Shown: in pieces, positions 7,494-15,807 of the stretch | Numbering within the stretch: the first letter of the stretch is position 1 | Layout of the letters: every line of letters begins with the position of its first letter | Source: Baffinella frigidus | Lineage: Eukaryota > Cryptophyceae > Cryptomonadales > Baffinellaceae | Assembly (NCBI GenBank): GCA_026770585.1 | Contig: MU646392.1 | Coordinates: forward strand, 39,876 to 57,905 | Length of the DNA stretch: 18,030 nt | Reading direction: 5' to 3' | Translations under genes and position numbers: made by a program | Notes under the pieces: model-generated | What the model was told of the DNA's origin: nothing | The model's database searches: none | Seen by the model: only the letters and a program-made list of their open reading frames with translations

Positions 7494-7842
7494 TTAATTC
7501 AAATCGATGGTTGAGGCGGACCGCACTTTTGCGAAATAACGAAATAGCGTGAACCGTCCAGGATTTGAGAATGAAGGGCGAGCGTACCGGTCTAGGTAAA
7601 CGTAAATAGCGAAGTCACAGCCGCGGTGGGGGTGCATGTATGGCGGTCGTGTTGGTAGTAAGGCCTCTCTCCCGCTCGCTCGCTCGCTCGCTCGCTGTCT
7701 CTCTGGAATGATTAGTCCCACAGCAGCCTGAAAGAGACGACGTTCGGGTTGACTCTCGCACTGAGTGCTGTACATGTACATGTACATGTACTCCTTTTCA
7801 AAGGTTCCTCGCTATAAAAGGCACGCATCGCCCCTACATGAG
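7494..7842 (+). repeat. Duplicated block segment D1, with simple repeats and TATA-like box
   Basis: TTCAAATCGATG, CCAGGATTTGAG, GGCGAGCGTACCGGT, GCGAAGTCACAGCC, GGTGGGGGTGCAT, TGTTGGTAGTAAGG and TGATTAGTCCCACAGCAGCC occur in the same order at 13190-13382. Part of it also occurs inverted at 14265-14320. This copy has expanded (GCTC)n at about 7673-7697 and (TACATG)n at about 7770-7790. A TATAAAA at 7813-7819 precedes GCATCGCCCCTACATG; the matching place at about 13640-13680 has lost the TATA. An open minus-strand frame here is broken by a stop in the other copy, so no gene is called. Confidence 0.75.
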
Positions 7843-7907
7843 GGGGGAGGGGGCGTTCTTATAAAGGGGACAACATTCGCGAAAAAGAAACAACACTAAT
7901 GGGGTAA

Positions 7908-8052
7908 CGGCCTGAAAATGGGGTAGTTAGGCCTACGGCATTGCCTAGGACCTCATACCGTAGGCCGAGACTTTTTGGTCCTAGGATCCCTCGGCCTACG
8001 GTTGGAGGTCCTAGGCAATGCCGTATGCCTAACTACCCCATTTTCATGACGT
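7908..8052. mobile_element. Foldback MITE-like element, about 145 bp
   Basis: Arms TGAAAATGGGGTAGTTAGGC at 7913 and its complement GCATACGGCATTGCC...CCCCATTTTCA ending at 8046 pair over roughly 55 bp with few mismatches (inner words TACGGCATTGCCTAGGACCT and TAGGCCGAG). The loop includes TTTTTGGTCCTAGGA. The stem extends weakly outward (AACG-CC). No clear target duplication. The CCGTAGGC inner word links it to the MITE at 537-720, but the ends differ. Confidence 0.75.
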
Positions 8053-8354
8053 TGGCCTATGAACACCGTCTCGAGGGTTTTCTCAGGTTCTTAACTATCC
8101 TCTTGCAGGTCTAATAGCATTATAATCACTTTAGAACATCCTTTGTAGCCTGTAGCAAAGATGTCACGATTTTATCGCAGTTCGATTTTTTTTTAGCAGA
8201 ATCTGGAGCTGACGGCCAAATCTCGAGGATCTGAGCTTTCAGATTTCAAAAAGGATGAAATTTAGGGGTGAAATCCAGCAGAATATCCGAAATATAGATG
8301 GACACTTTGTTTTTCAGACCTGCTGGAGGAGAGGCGGTGCGCCTGTCCTGCACC
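8053..8354. other. AT-rich unique DNA, no gene
   Basis: I see no ORF of interest, no repeat shared with the rest of the window and no promoter-like feature. Confidence 0.5.
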
Positions 8355-9661
8355 CCCTAAACCATAAAATATAAACTTTAAACCCTAAACCCTAAACACT
8401 AAACCCTGTACCCTAAACCCTAAGCCCCAAATCCTAAACCGTGAACCCTAAACCCTAGACCCTAAACCCTAGACCCTCAACCCTGAACCCTAAACCTTTG
8501 ACCCTAAACCCTCAACCCTCAACCCTCAACCCTGAACCCTGAACCCTAACCCCTAAACCCTGAAACCTAAACCCCAAACCCTGAAACCGAAACCCTCAAC
8601 CCTAAACCCTAAACCCTAAAACCAAACCCTGAACCCTGAATCCTTGACCCTGAACCCCAAACCCTAAGCTCAAAACCTTACACCCTAAACCCTAAAACCC
8701 TAAACCCTGAACCCTCAATCCTCAACCCGTAACCCGAAACCCGAAACCCGAAACCCTGAACCCTAAACCCTAGATCCAAAACCCTAGACCCTGGACCCTA
8801 GACCCAAAACCCCAAAAACTGAACCATACACCCTTGACCCCCAACCCTAGACCCTGAACCCTCAACCTGTCCCCCTGAACCTTGACTAAACCCTAAACCC
8901 CAAATCCTACGCCTAAACCCTAACCACAAAACCTGGGACCCTCAACCATAAACCACAAACCAACCCTCAATCATCAGCCATGAACTCTACACCCTAAACC
9001 TTTCAACATAAACTCTAACCCCTAAACCCTAAACCCTGAACCTCAAACCCCAAACCCCAAACCCCAAACCCCAAACCCCAAACCCCAAACCCCAAACCCC
9101 AAACCCCAAACCCCAAAACTTGAATAAACCTTGGACCCAAAACCCTAGACCCTGGACCTCAAACCTTAAACCCTGGACCCTAAACCAGACCCAACCCTAA
9201 ACCATCAGCCCTGAACTCTACACCCTAAACCCTTCAACATAACATCTAACCCTTGAACCTTAAACCCTTGAAATCAAACCCTAAAGCCTAAACCCTACAC
9301 CTTAGATCATACACCGTGAACCCTCAGTCCTATCCCCATACCCTAACCCCGACACCTACAACGCTAAACCCTAAAACCGAAAACTGAAACCCTATACCCT
9401 GATTCCTACACCCTAAACCCTAAACCCTAAACCCTAAAACCTAAAACCTAAACACTCAACCCTAAATCCTAAATCCTAGACCCTACACCCATAAACCCTC
9501 ACCCCTGAACCCTGAACCCTAAACCCCAGACATTAAACCCTGGCCCATAACCCCTAACCCCTAAACCCTAAACCCTGAACCCTAAACCCTGAACCCTAAA
9601 CCCTAAACCCCACGTACACCCAACCCTATACCCTCAACCCTCGACCCCCAACCCTTTACTC
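8355..9661 (+). repeat. Degenerate telomeric tract 2 (CCCTAAA variants)
   Basis: About 1.3 kb of CCCTAAA, CCCTGAA, CCCTCAA and CCCTAGA units with the C strand on +, including short perfect CCCTAAA runs (for example near 9417-9435). Tract 3 after 10351 is its continuation; the transposon at 9665-10347 interrupts it. No gene. Confidence 0.95.
9044..9118 (+). repeat. Homogeneous variant array (AAACCCC)n
   Basis: About ten consecutive identical AAACCCC units inside an otherwise degenerate CCCTAAA tract. The variant T-to-C unit is locally homogenised, pointing to slippage or unequal exchange of one mutated unit rather than random decay. Confidence 0.95.
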
Positions 9662-9664
9662 TCA

Positions 9665-10347
9665 GGCCACTTCTTAAAAGGCACGTCATAATCCGGGATT
9701 ATGGCCATAATCCCGGATTATGACGGATTCGACATCTTAAAGGCGCCATAATCCGCTTAAAATAATGACGTCCATTATTTTTGGCGTCCGGACGTCATAA
9801 TCCGACCGGATTATGGCGTCAAATCCCGACGTCATTATTTCCGGAATGCTGGGGCCGCCGGATGCTTTCGCGCTGCTCTGCCGCGGGGGGGGGCCGCCCG
9901 CGCGGCAAAAACGCGGGCGAACGCTCGGAATGGGCATGGCAGAGGGCGGGGAGCAGCGTCCCCGCGCTGAGCGGGCCGCGGCCGCGGGTGAGCCGTCGGC
10001 CAGCGTGGCCAGAAGGGATCCTCGTCCTGGCCCACGGGCACCACGGCCGAACGCCGCGGAGAAAGCGAGATCAGCATGCACCATCCGGGAGAGCTCGACG
10101 ATGGCTGTGGCACCACCGAAGGACGTCCTGGTCGTGGCACCAGCGACGGAGCTACGAGCTCCAACGCGCGCCCGCCCTCCCCATCCGGAGGATTTTGTAA
10201 AGCGAAAGAGTTTGTGCAATGATACCCGATTATGACGTTCGAGATTCCGGATTAATGAATCCTTTTAAAATTGGACCGACGCCATAATTCACAACGCCAT
10301 AATCCAGGATTATGGCGTTCTGGATTATGCCCTTTTAAGAAGTGGCC
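9665..10347. mobile_element. Non-autonomous DNA transposon, TIR GGCCACTTCTTAAAAGG, TSD TCA (element T2)
   Basis: The left end GGCCACTTCTTAAAAGG is mirrored at the right end (complement GGCCACTTCTTAAAAGGG ending at 10347). Direct repeats TCA lie at 9662-9664 and 10348-10350, and CCCTAAA-type DNA lies on both sides, so the insertion into a telomeric tract is clear. Both arms carry about ten exact CATAATCC/GGATTATG words, which look like transposase-binding subterminal repeats. The core, about 9845-10195, is strongly GC-rich, with open frames on both strands (minus 9737-10219, plus 9813-10235). These run into the arms and show no known domain; the core may be captured host DNA. No transposase is seen. 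Confidence 0.88.
9684..9725. repeat. Perfect 42-bp palindrome inside T2
   Basis: CGTCATAATCCGGGATTATG and its exact complement meet without a loop. It contains four CATAATCC words as two inverted pairs next to the left terminal repeat. T1 has the same design with GAGAATCCGGGATTCTC at 1486-1508. Confidence 0.92.
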
Positions 10348-10350
10348 TCA

Positions 10351-10380
10351 TCATCAACCCTCAACCCTCAACCCTCAATC

Positions 10381-10440
<60 letters not shown>

Positions 10441-10715
10441 ACCCTAAAGCGTCAACCTTCAACCCTCAACCCTAAACTCTAAACTCTAAACCATAAACCC
10501 TAAACCCTAAACTTACAACCCTAAAATTTTAACCCTAAACAGTAAATCCTAAATCCCGAACCCTGAACCCTGACCCCTTACCCCTAATCTCCAAACCCTA
10601 GTCCCCAATCTCTAAACCACAAAATACAAACCTTAATCCTCAACCCTAAATCCTGAACTCTAAACCCTACACCACAAACCTTCAACCCTCAACCCTAAAT
10701 ACTCAACCCTGCACT
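10351..10715 (+). repeat. Degenerate telomeric tract 3 with (CCCTCAA)n array
   Basis: Continuation of tract 2 after transposon T2. From 10354 to 10446 it is about 13 nearly identical CAACCCT units (one with CAATCCT), a locally homogenised variant of CCCTAAA. The remainder is degenerate. Confidence 0.93.
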
Positions 10716-11300
10716 CTACTGTAGGCGTATAGCTAGGGCTCTATGGAGGTCGTAGGTGGGAACGTGTTGTCAAATCCAAGGTACCCATGTAGGGGCTGCA
10801 AGGGAGAGACCTCTATTGAAACTGGAGTTAGTCGAAATGAACGACACGAACCGCCCTAGGGGGGTCCTATGCTTCTAGGACTAGCCCTACTGTAGGCCCC
10901 TAGGGTGGTGCGTGCCCTCAAATTCGAGTAACCCCTACAGGTCCTACCAGCACGGCCACTTAGGTTCGAGAAGCAGAGTTCACTCCCTTGGTGTTTTGCT
11001 TGTTGAAGGGATGAGCGCTCTGGACGCCGAGCGTGCAGGTCAACGGTCTTTCTCATAGACTAGCGTTTGCCTCTGGCTCAGGCTGAGAATCTGGTCAACG
11101 TCTTGGCGGGGGTGGCCGTAAGAGGCTCTTCTCATAAGCTCGGTCCAGGCGGCGTGTGTATGCAGGCCCCAGTTACAGAAACATGGACATGCATCTCTTG
11201 TTCAAACGATCTCGCACGATCTGTATTTTTACAGGCTACTGGGGTACCTCGATCACAAGGAGGCGCGCGCACTTGCATTTAGGAGCCTACAGTAAGCCAC
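10716..11300 (+). repeat. Region of family-B fragments
   Basis: Pieces at about 10716-10770 (CTACTGTAGGCG), 10855-10915 (CCTAGGGGGGTCCTATGC, CTACTGTAGGCCC) and 11240-11300 (CTGGGGTACCTCGATCACAA, AGGAGCCTACAGTAAG). Between them is unique sequence with two short open frames (minus 10856-11056, plus 11067-11282). Neither has protein-like features I can support. Confidence 0.5.
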
Positions 11301-11560
11301 TAAGTAGGTCCATCCGCTGGTACTAGGGCGGTGCCTTTTGAGCGGGCACGTAGATATGTGCCGTTTGAGCGGGCAAATGCGCGCACGCTGCTGGCTCAAT
11401 GCTTCCTCTGCTCATGTTCATCAAGCGATGCACCGGGGAAGGTGTTCTTCATTGTTCATAATCATTATTCATAGCTTTTCGACCCTGAGGTATCCGTGGT
11501 CGGAACTCATATGAGCCTAACAATATGATACCATATGAGCCTTCAGCCGACTTGTGGTCC
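11301..11560. other. Spacer with short direct repeats
   Basis: TGCCnTTTGAGCGGGCA-type words are repeated at about 11332 and 11353, and CATATGAGCC at about 11509 and 11532. No gene. Confidence 0.5.
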
Positions 11561-11583
11561 AAAGCAATCGCCGTGTGCTGCCT

Positions 11584-11673
11584 GATCCGAAAGGAAGCAT
11601 GGCCTTTCTACAGAACAAGTTCCGGTGTCCGCCTATGTTGGGAGCTCGAAGAACCTAAAGGACGTAAAGGACC
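11584..11673 (+). repeat. Dispersed repeat family A, copy 3
   Basis: GATCCGAAAGGAAGCATGGC, then CTACAGAACAAGTTCCGGTG, the CCGCCTATGTTGGGAGCTCG core and AACCTAAAGGACGTAAAGGA. As at 5.7 kb, it directly abuts the 3' end of the minus-strand ORF, so the repeat and the gene travel together in the duplicated block. Confidence 0.85.
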
Positions 11674-12440
11674 TACCGCACACCGCACACCGCCTTCCTC
11701 GGAAGTGCATCTGGGGTCAAAGTCGCCAGTAGCAACTCGACCGGCATTTGGCGCGCGGCAAGGCACATCGGCGTGTAGACCTGCGGAAGCGTGTCGGGCT
11801 CCGGTGCACAGCGCTTGCGCGAGGACTCGCAGGCTGCAGCGAAGGAGGAGGAGGGTGCACGCGACAGGCTTCCGTGGAAGGTTGTGTCGAGGTACTTGGA
11901 CTCGTCGACCTCGTGGATGGTGAAGAGGAGGGACGCGCGCGGAGGAAGCGCCTCTCGCGCAGCCAAGCGCGACAGCAACGACGTGCTTTGCGACAGGCGG
12001 CGGCTCTGCCGCGGGCGCCGATACCGTGGCGAGGGACTCGCGGCGACGCCGAGCCCCGTGCAGTCCATGTGGGCTGGCGAGTCTATGAGAGCGAACGGGC
12101 GGCGCTGCGCGCTCTGCGTGAGCATGGCCAGCCTCTCCTGCTCTGTCATGGCAGCGATCAGCTTGAGGGCCGTCCTGGTCCGCTCAATGAGCAGGTCCGT
12201 CTGCTGGATAATGCACATGGCTGGCAGATGTGTCGTTGGTGAAGTGGGGGACGAAGCGTTGCTCCAGGAGGCCCAGGCAAGCTTGGCGGTGGTCTTGATG
12301 GCAGGCGGTTGAGGAGAGCACGCCACCGACGAAGAAAGTGCGAAGGTCGACGGCGACGGCGCGCCCGCGCGCGAGGGCCAGGATGACCTGGTCCGCGGGA
12401 GGTTGTTCCGGAAGGCTTGGGTCGGCGTCGGCGAAGCCAT
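11673..12440 (-). CDS. Subtelomeric duplicated ORF of unknown family, copy 2 (255 aa)
   Basis: Paralogue of 5790-6470. The start Met at 12440 aligns with Met at 6470 of copy 1. Order: Ser/Pro/Thr-rich N-terminus (1-58), a 16-residue insertion absent from copy 1, helix-forming IIQQTDLLIERTRTALKL from residue 77, conserved RRPFALIDSPAH, an Arg/Ser-rich stretch, LFTIHEVDESKYLD, a second extra block of about 13 residues, and the same C-terminus KAVCGVR. Both indels are multiples of three, so this frame stays open in both copies. The longest opposite-strand frames of copy 1 meet stops in this copy's first insertion. That favours the minus frame as the coding one. Core differences are five amino-acid changes against one silent change, so constraint is not demonstrated. 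No known domain. Confidence 0.42.
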   Translation of the reverse strand: MASPTPTQAFRNNLPRTRSSWPSRAGAPSPSTFALSSSVACSPQPPAIKTTAKLAWASWSNASSPTSPTTHLPAMCIIQQTDLLIERTRTALKLIAAMTEQERLAMLTQSAQRRPFALIDSPAHMDCTGLGVAASPSPRYRRPRQSRRLSQSTSLLSRLAAREALPPRASLLFTIHEVDESKYLDTTFHGSLSRAPSSSFAAACESSRKRCAPEPDTLPQVYTPMCLAARQMPVELLLATLTPDALPRKAVCGVR

Positions 12441-13189
12441 GTCGTGGCGGGAGGCAAGGAAGATGTAGATGAGGAACGTGTCGTAACGTATCGCGGTGGT
12501 GGTCAGAGGAATTCAGAGAAGAAGGTGGATTTTGAAGCCCTGCAGATAACGGGTACGTCTCAGGACAGACCCAACTGGTCAAATTTGTATTGAGTGGGTT
12601 CTTAGAGGGACGCAAAACGACGTCCCTCAAAGCCAACAAAAGCCTTTTTGAAAACAAAATATTTCTTTGTTTGTAGTCATGAATGCAAAATCATTGGAGC
12701 TGGTCTCTGAGTCAACTCACATGAAATTTACTGCAGCGAAATTTACGCTGTGGTAAATTTGGTACGAGCTGAGTAAAAGAGTTTGAAAGTTTGGAAGTTT
12801 TTCGACCCCAGAAAAGTGTCAAGTCATCAGAGACCCGCTCTATCACAACGAAAAAATTAACATCGCTTGTAACTCGAGGCCCAACTGGTCAATTTGTTTT
12901 GGCAGTTGTAGTGAAGGTGTTTATACATAAGGAACGCAAAACGAACGCGGGTCCACTGTTTTTGTCTGTTGTGCCTGCCACGGATCTCCCGTGATGTAAA
13001 CATTAACAAAACGAAAAATGACCAGCCCGACAAATTCGAACCGTAAGGGGTACGCCTCAGGACAGACCCACCTGGGGACAAATCCTTCCATGCTGAGTCC
13101 AGCAAATACTTTTGTAAACGTTTTCTACAGGCTGATTTTTTTTTAAAAAAATATCAAGGGAGGACTCAAAAATTCAATGAACAATAACG
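12441..13189 (+). repeat. Family C copies and spacer of the second block
   Basis: Family C copies lie at 12553-12625 (GGGTACGTCTCAGGACAGAC...), 12880-12945 (CCCAACTGGTCAATTTG, AAAACGAACGCGGG) and 13048-13080 (GGTACGCCTCAGGACAGACC). The order matches 6583-7141 in the first block, though spacer lengths differ. AT-rich unique DNA lies between them; no gene is supported. Confidence 0.65.
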
Positions 13190-13382
13190 GACTTATTTCA
13201 AATCGATGTCGAGATGGGGCGCACACCCTGAGTCTTATCATCCAGGATTTGAGGGAAGGAGCGTACCGGTACACCTAAACATAACCAGCGAAGTCACAGC
13301 CTCGGTGGGGGTGCATACGTGGCGGCTGTGTTGGTAGTAAGGTCGCTCTCTCCCAAATGATTAGTCCCACAGCAGCCTGCAG
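13190..13382 (+). repeat. Duplicated block segment D2
   Basis: Counterpart of 7494-7732: TTTCAAATCGATG, CCAGGATTTGAGGG, GGAGCGTACCGGTA, GCGAAGTCACAGCC, GGTGGGGGTGCATA, GTTGGTAGTAAGG and TGATTAGTCCCACAGCAGCC. The (GCTC)n expansion seen in the first copy is absent. Confidence 0.8.
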
Positions 13383-13398
13383 CCGGGGGACCTGAATG

Positions 13399-13605
13399 AG
13401 ATCTGAAAGGAAGCATGGCTTTCCTGCAGAACAAGTTCCAGTGTCCGCCTATGGTGGGAGCTCGCAGAACCTAACGGACCTGAAACAGGCGAAACTCGTG
13501 AGGACTCTCCTTTAGGTCCTTTAGGTTCTTTTAACTCCCACCAAAGAGGCCATGCTTTTTTTCGGATCACAGCAGGCCCCCCCGGTGCAGAAGGATCGCG
13601 GCAGA
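13399..13605. repeat. Family A copies 4 (+) and 5 (-), head to head
   Basis: The forward copy at 13399-13489 (GAAAGGAAGCATGGCTTTCC, CCGCCTATGGTGGGAGCTCG) is followed by a reverse copy at 13506-13605 (TTTAGGTCCTTTAGGTTCTT, AACTCCCACC, GGCCATGC, CGGATCACAGCAGGCCCCCC), whose centre is deleted. Orientation flips here: all family-A copies to the left are +, all to the right are -. Confidence 0.75.
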
Positions 13606-13630
13606 ACACTGAGTGCGATCGTACACGTAC

Positions 13631-13770
13631 CCTTTTCAGGGGTTGCTCGCGAATAAGGACACGCAACGCCCCTACATGTACAGGGGCACCACGCTCATAC
13701 GAAAATGCCACCCCAAAGGAACCCACAGGAGGCCTCTGCCTATGGCCGTATGATGGTGTTTGGTGTGGGA
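13631..13770 (+). repeat. Family B fragment and block-D tail
   Basis: CCTTTTCAGGGGTTGCTCGC, then ACGCCCCTACATG, is homologous to 7795-7842. It then passes into a degraded family-B copy (TACAGGGGCACCACGCTCAT). The TATAAAA of the first block reads GAATAAG here. Confidence 0.6.
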
Positions 13771-13829
13771 TATTTTCCTGCCTGCGAGGTACCCCTGCTG
13801 GGTGGTCCTAGCCTCCTAGGAATATAATC

Positions 13830-13880
13830 ATACTAGTAATTATTAAAGCATTTGTGTAGTAAATTTCGTTGCCGTGGCGT
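13830..13880. mobile_element. Fragment of the TTATCCGGGG MITE family
   Basis: TACTAGTAATTATTAAAGCA, then TTTGTGTAGTAAATTTCGTTGCCG, matches the centre and right arm of the complete MITE at 17641-17777 (TACTAGTAATATTCAAGTAT, TTTGTGTAGTAATTTTCGTTGCCG). The outer arms are missing. Confidence 0.7.
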
Positions 13881-13969
13881 ATTTATCATTAATACTCGTT
13901 CGGATGAAATAGCTCGCGAATACCATCTGCCCTGAGTCATCTTGAAAACAAGAACCCTCCCCTCTCCCC

Positions 13970-14040
13970 TCCTTAGGACCACTGTAGAGTCCCAGGCTCC
14001 TTACAATAGGCCTTCCGTAGGACCCTACAGTAGGCCCCTG
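13970..14040 (+). repeat. Degraded family-B right part
   Basis: CCTTAGGACCACTGTAGAGT, then CCTTCCGTAGGACC and CTACAGTAGGCCCC. Only the CTACAGTAGG-type end is preserved. Confidence 0.45.
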
Positions 14041-14059
14041 AGAGAGAATTACAAATTCT

Positions 14060-14400
14060 GAAGAGTTAGTAGTTCCCCGGTAAAAAATATTAAATTTGTA
14101 CCGGGGTGTTCAATTCTGGGTAAAAACCGGGACGTGGAAAGGACAAGGAGAGTGCAGGGGGGACGCAACACTCATTTAGTACCAAGCAACGGAACGTTGA
14201 GATGTGAAATTTCCACAAGTGACCTGTCGTGGAGTGGACACTTGAGGGTTGATCAGAAAAACAGCCTTTACTACCAACACGGTCGATATGTATGCACCCC
14301 TACAGCGGCTGTGCCTGAGCAGGACCTGAAGAGGTCACGTGCACTCGACACGTCCTGTTACGACTCGTGTACCAACGGAGACAGTGTCAGCCTCGGCCTT
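14060..14400. repeat. Spacer with an inverted third copy of block D
   Basis: At 14265-14320, TTACTACCAACACGGTCGAT, then GTATGCACCCCTAC and GGCTGTG, is the reverse complement of the GGTGGGGGTGCAT...TTGGTAGTAAGG part at 7625-7661 and 13303-13342. Just before it, CCCCGGTAA (about 14076) and its near mirror TACCGGGG (about 14099) form a small hairpin. The open + frame 14134-14403 spans the repeat and is not called as a gene. Confidence 0.55.
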
Positions 14401-14625
14401 TAGGTCCTTGAGGTTTTGATTTCTCCCAACATAGCCCAACGACACGCCTTTCCGTAGAAACGATCTACAGATGCCGAATTTTTGCTTTCATTCAGCTCTC
14501 CAGTGCTTTACGTCCTTCAGATTCTTTTAACTCCCACCATAGGCGGAAACTGGAACTTGTTCTGTAGAAAGGCCACGCTTCAGCTTCCTGTCGGATCACA
14601 TCAAGCCCCCCCCTGTGCAGAGGCT
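14398..14625 (-). repeat. Family A copies 6 and 7, reverse orientation
   Basis: Copy 6 (14398-14455) is short: TTTAGGTCCTTGAGGTTTTG, CTCCCAACATAGCCCAACG. Copy 7 (14508-14625) is nearly complete, from TTACGTCCTTCAGATTCTTT through the core complement CCCACCATAGGCGGAAACTG to GGATCACATCAAGCCCCCCC and GCAGAGGCTCG. Copy 7 provides the uninterrupted sequence that shows the MITE at 537-720 is an insertion. Confidence 0.78.
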
Positions 14626-14655
14626 CGTGAAGACGGGCCAGACAGGTTGTGAAGG

Positions 14656-14811
14656 AAGAAGTTCATTGCCAGTCAACAGGAGGAAAACAGGGTTCAATAA
14701 ATTGTCAAACATGACCGCTACACGCCAGGTTGGGAACAGAAAGGTTCATTGCAGGTCAACGGGGGGGAAGCAGGGTTTGATAAATTGTGAAACACGATCG
14801 CTACACGCCAG
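14656..14811 (+). repeat. Tandem duplication, 83-bp unit, two copies
   Basis: GTTCATTGCCAGTCAAC...CAGGGTTCAATAAATTGTCA...CGCTACACGCCAG is followed 83 bp later by GTTCATTGCAGGTCAAC...CAGGGTTTGATAAATTGTGA...CGCTACACGCCAG. About 80% identity by eye. No known function. Confidence 0.8.
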
Positions 14812-14858
14812 AAGGCTAGGTGAGACGAGACGTACGTAGCAGCCTGCGACCGATCCGT

Positions 14859-15017
14859 TAGGTCCTTTTAGTCTACATTAAGGTCCTTTAGGTCCTTTTA
14901 GGTCGTTGAGGTTCTTCGAGCTCCCAACATAGGCGGACACCGGAACTTATCCTGCAGAAAGGCCATGCTTCATTTCGGATTACATCAGGCCCCTCAGTGC
15001 GGAAGGATCGCGGCAGA
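14859..15017 (-). repeat. Family A copy 8, reverse orientation, with expanded AGGTCCTTT units
   Basis: The AGGTCCTTTT unit is repeated several times at the start, then GTTGAGGTTCTTCGAGCTCC, the core complement, CGGATTACATCAGGCCCCTC and GCGGAAGGATCGCGGCAGAA. It shares the GATCGCGGCAGAA end with the left half of copy 1 at 495-536, extending the family-A consensus outward. Confidence 0.82.
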
Positions 15018-15170
15018 AACCGGCTAAAGGGTATCCTAAAACGGTTGTGAGTTATCCCAAAGAGGAACGCGCGCACACACACCACGATAAAGCAAGTCGG
15101 CTGAAGGCCCATGATGGTATCCCATCGTTAAGCTCATAGGAGAACCACGGATGCCTCAGATGTCAAACCT

Positions 15171-15232
15171 TTAGGTCCTTGAGGTTCTTCGAGCTCCCAA
15201 CATAGGTGGACACCGGAACTTGTTCTGTAACT
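15171..15232 (-). repeat. Family A copy 9, reverse orientation, truncated
   Basis: TTTAGGTCCTTGAGGTTCTT, CGAGCTCCCAACATAGGTGG and ACACCGGAACTTGTTCTGTA, then divergent AT-rich DNA. It is the last copy before the phosphatase gene. Confidence 0.8.
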
Positions 15233-15289
15233 AAACAAATTTAGGGGTTTACCCCAATGTACGGGAGTCAGCAAAGTGAAGGGAGAGAC

Positions 15290-15480
15290 ACGTGGGCTAG
15301 CACCCACACACGTCACACACGTCAGAACCCACGCGCGTCAACACCCACGCGCGTCAGTCCCCGCCGAGCGGTCCTCCGGCGAAATGTGACGGGTTCCGTT
15401 ATTTCCGTTATTTCCGTTATTTTGTTAGAAACACACCAGATCTTTCCTGTATTTGCCAGATCTTTCCTGTATTCTTTTTG
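15290..15480. repeat. Cluster of short tandem repeats
   Basis: ACACCCACACACGTCACACA-type repeats, CCCACGCGCGTCA twice (about 15328-15355), three TTATTTCCG-type units (about 15399-15420) and a doubled AGATCTTTCCTGTATT (about 15439-15472). An open + frame 15257-15676 reads through all of these and is therefore not trusted as a gene. Confidence 0.65.
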
Positions 15481-15619
15481 GAATAAATTGAAAAAAGGAT
15501 CCGGATCGTTTGTGAGTCCCGATGGGGTGACGCTGTCCTCCCCTCCCCCGCAAAGTCAGCGTCCAGAATCCAGTCGCCCATGCCGCTCAGGTACCCGGGG
15601 TGAGCTGGAGACGAGTCGC

Positions 15620-15807
15620 CTCGGCTTTCACGTGAGACAGGGAACTGACTTCCTGAGTTTGGACTCGGACGCATAGTCGTTGGAAGCTGGTGGGGAACAG
15701 TGACGACTCACCGTCCTGAGAGCGCCGACACCCTGCTGTAGGAGCGGTTCGAGAGGAAGGGGGTATCTCTAAGGGGGACAGGCGCCTGAGAGGGTGAAGA
15801 CGGCGAC
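15620..15807 (+). promoter_or_regulatory. Presumed 5' region of the phosphatase gene
   Basis: GC-rich unique sequence immediately upstream of the start at 15808, ending GGCGACATGG, a purine at -3 and G at +4 as in a favourable eukaryotic start context. No TATA box or other core element is recognised. Promoter position is inferred only from location. Confidence 0.3.

Noticed and set aside
7494-7787. 97-residue minus-strand ORF
   Set aside because: The homologous segment at 13190-13382 has an in-frame stop, and the start region is a TACATG simple repeat (MYMYMY).
9737-10219. 160-residue minus and 140-residue plus ORFs in T2 as a transposase
   Set aside because: No transposase motif is visible; both frames run into the non-coding CATAATCC arms and share one GC-rich core.
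14615-14839. 74-residue plus-strand ORF
   Set aside because: It is explained by the 83-bp tandem duplication; the two units are in different frames, so no repeated protein results.
15257-15676. 139-residue plus-strand ORF before the phosphatase gene
   Set aside because: It reads through three sets of short tandem repeats and overlaps the end of a family-A region; no domain is visible.
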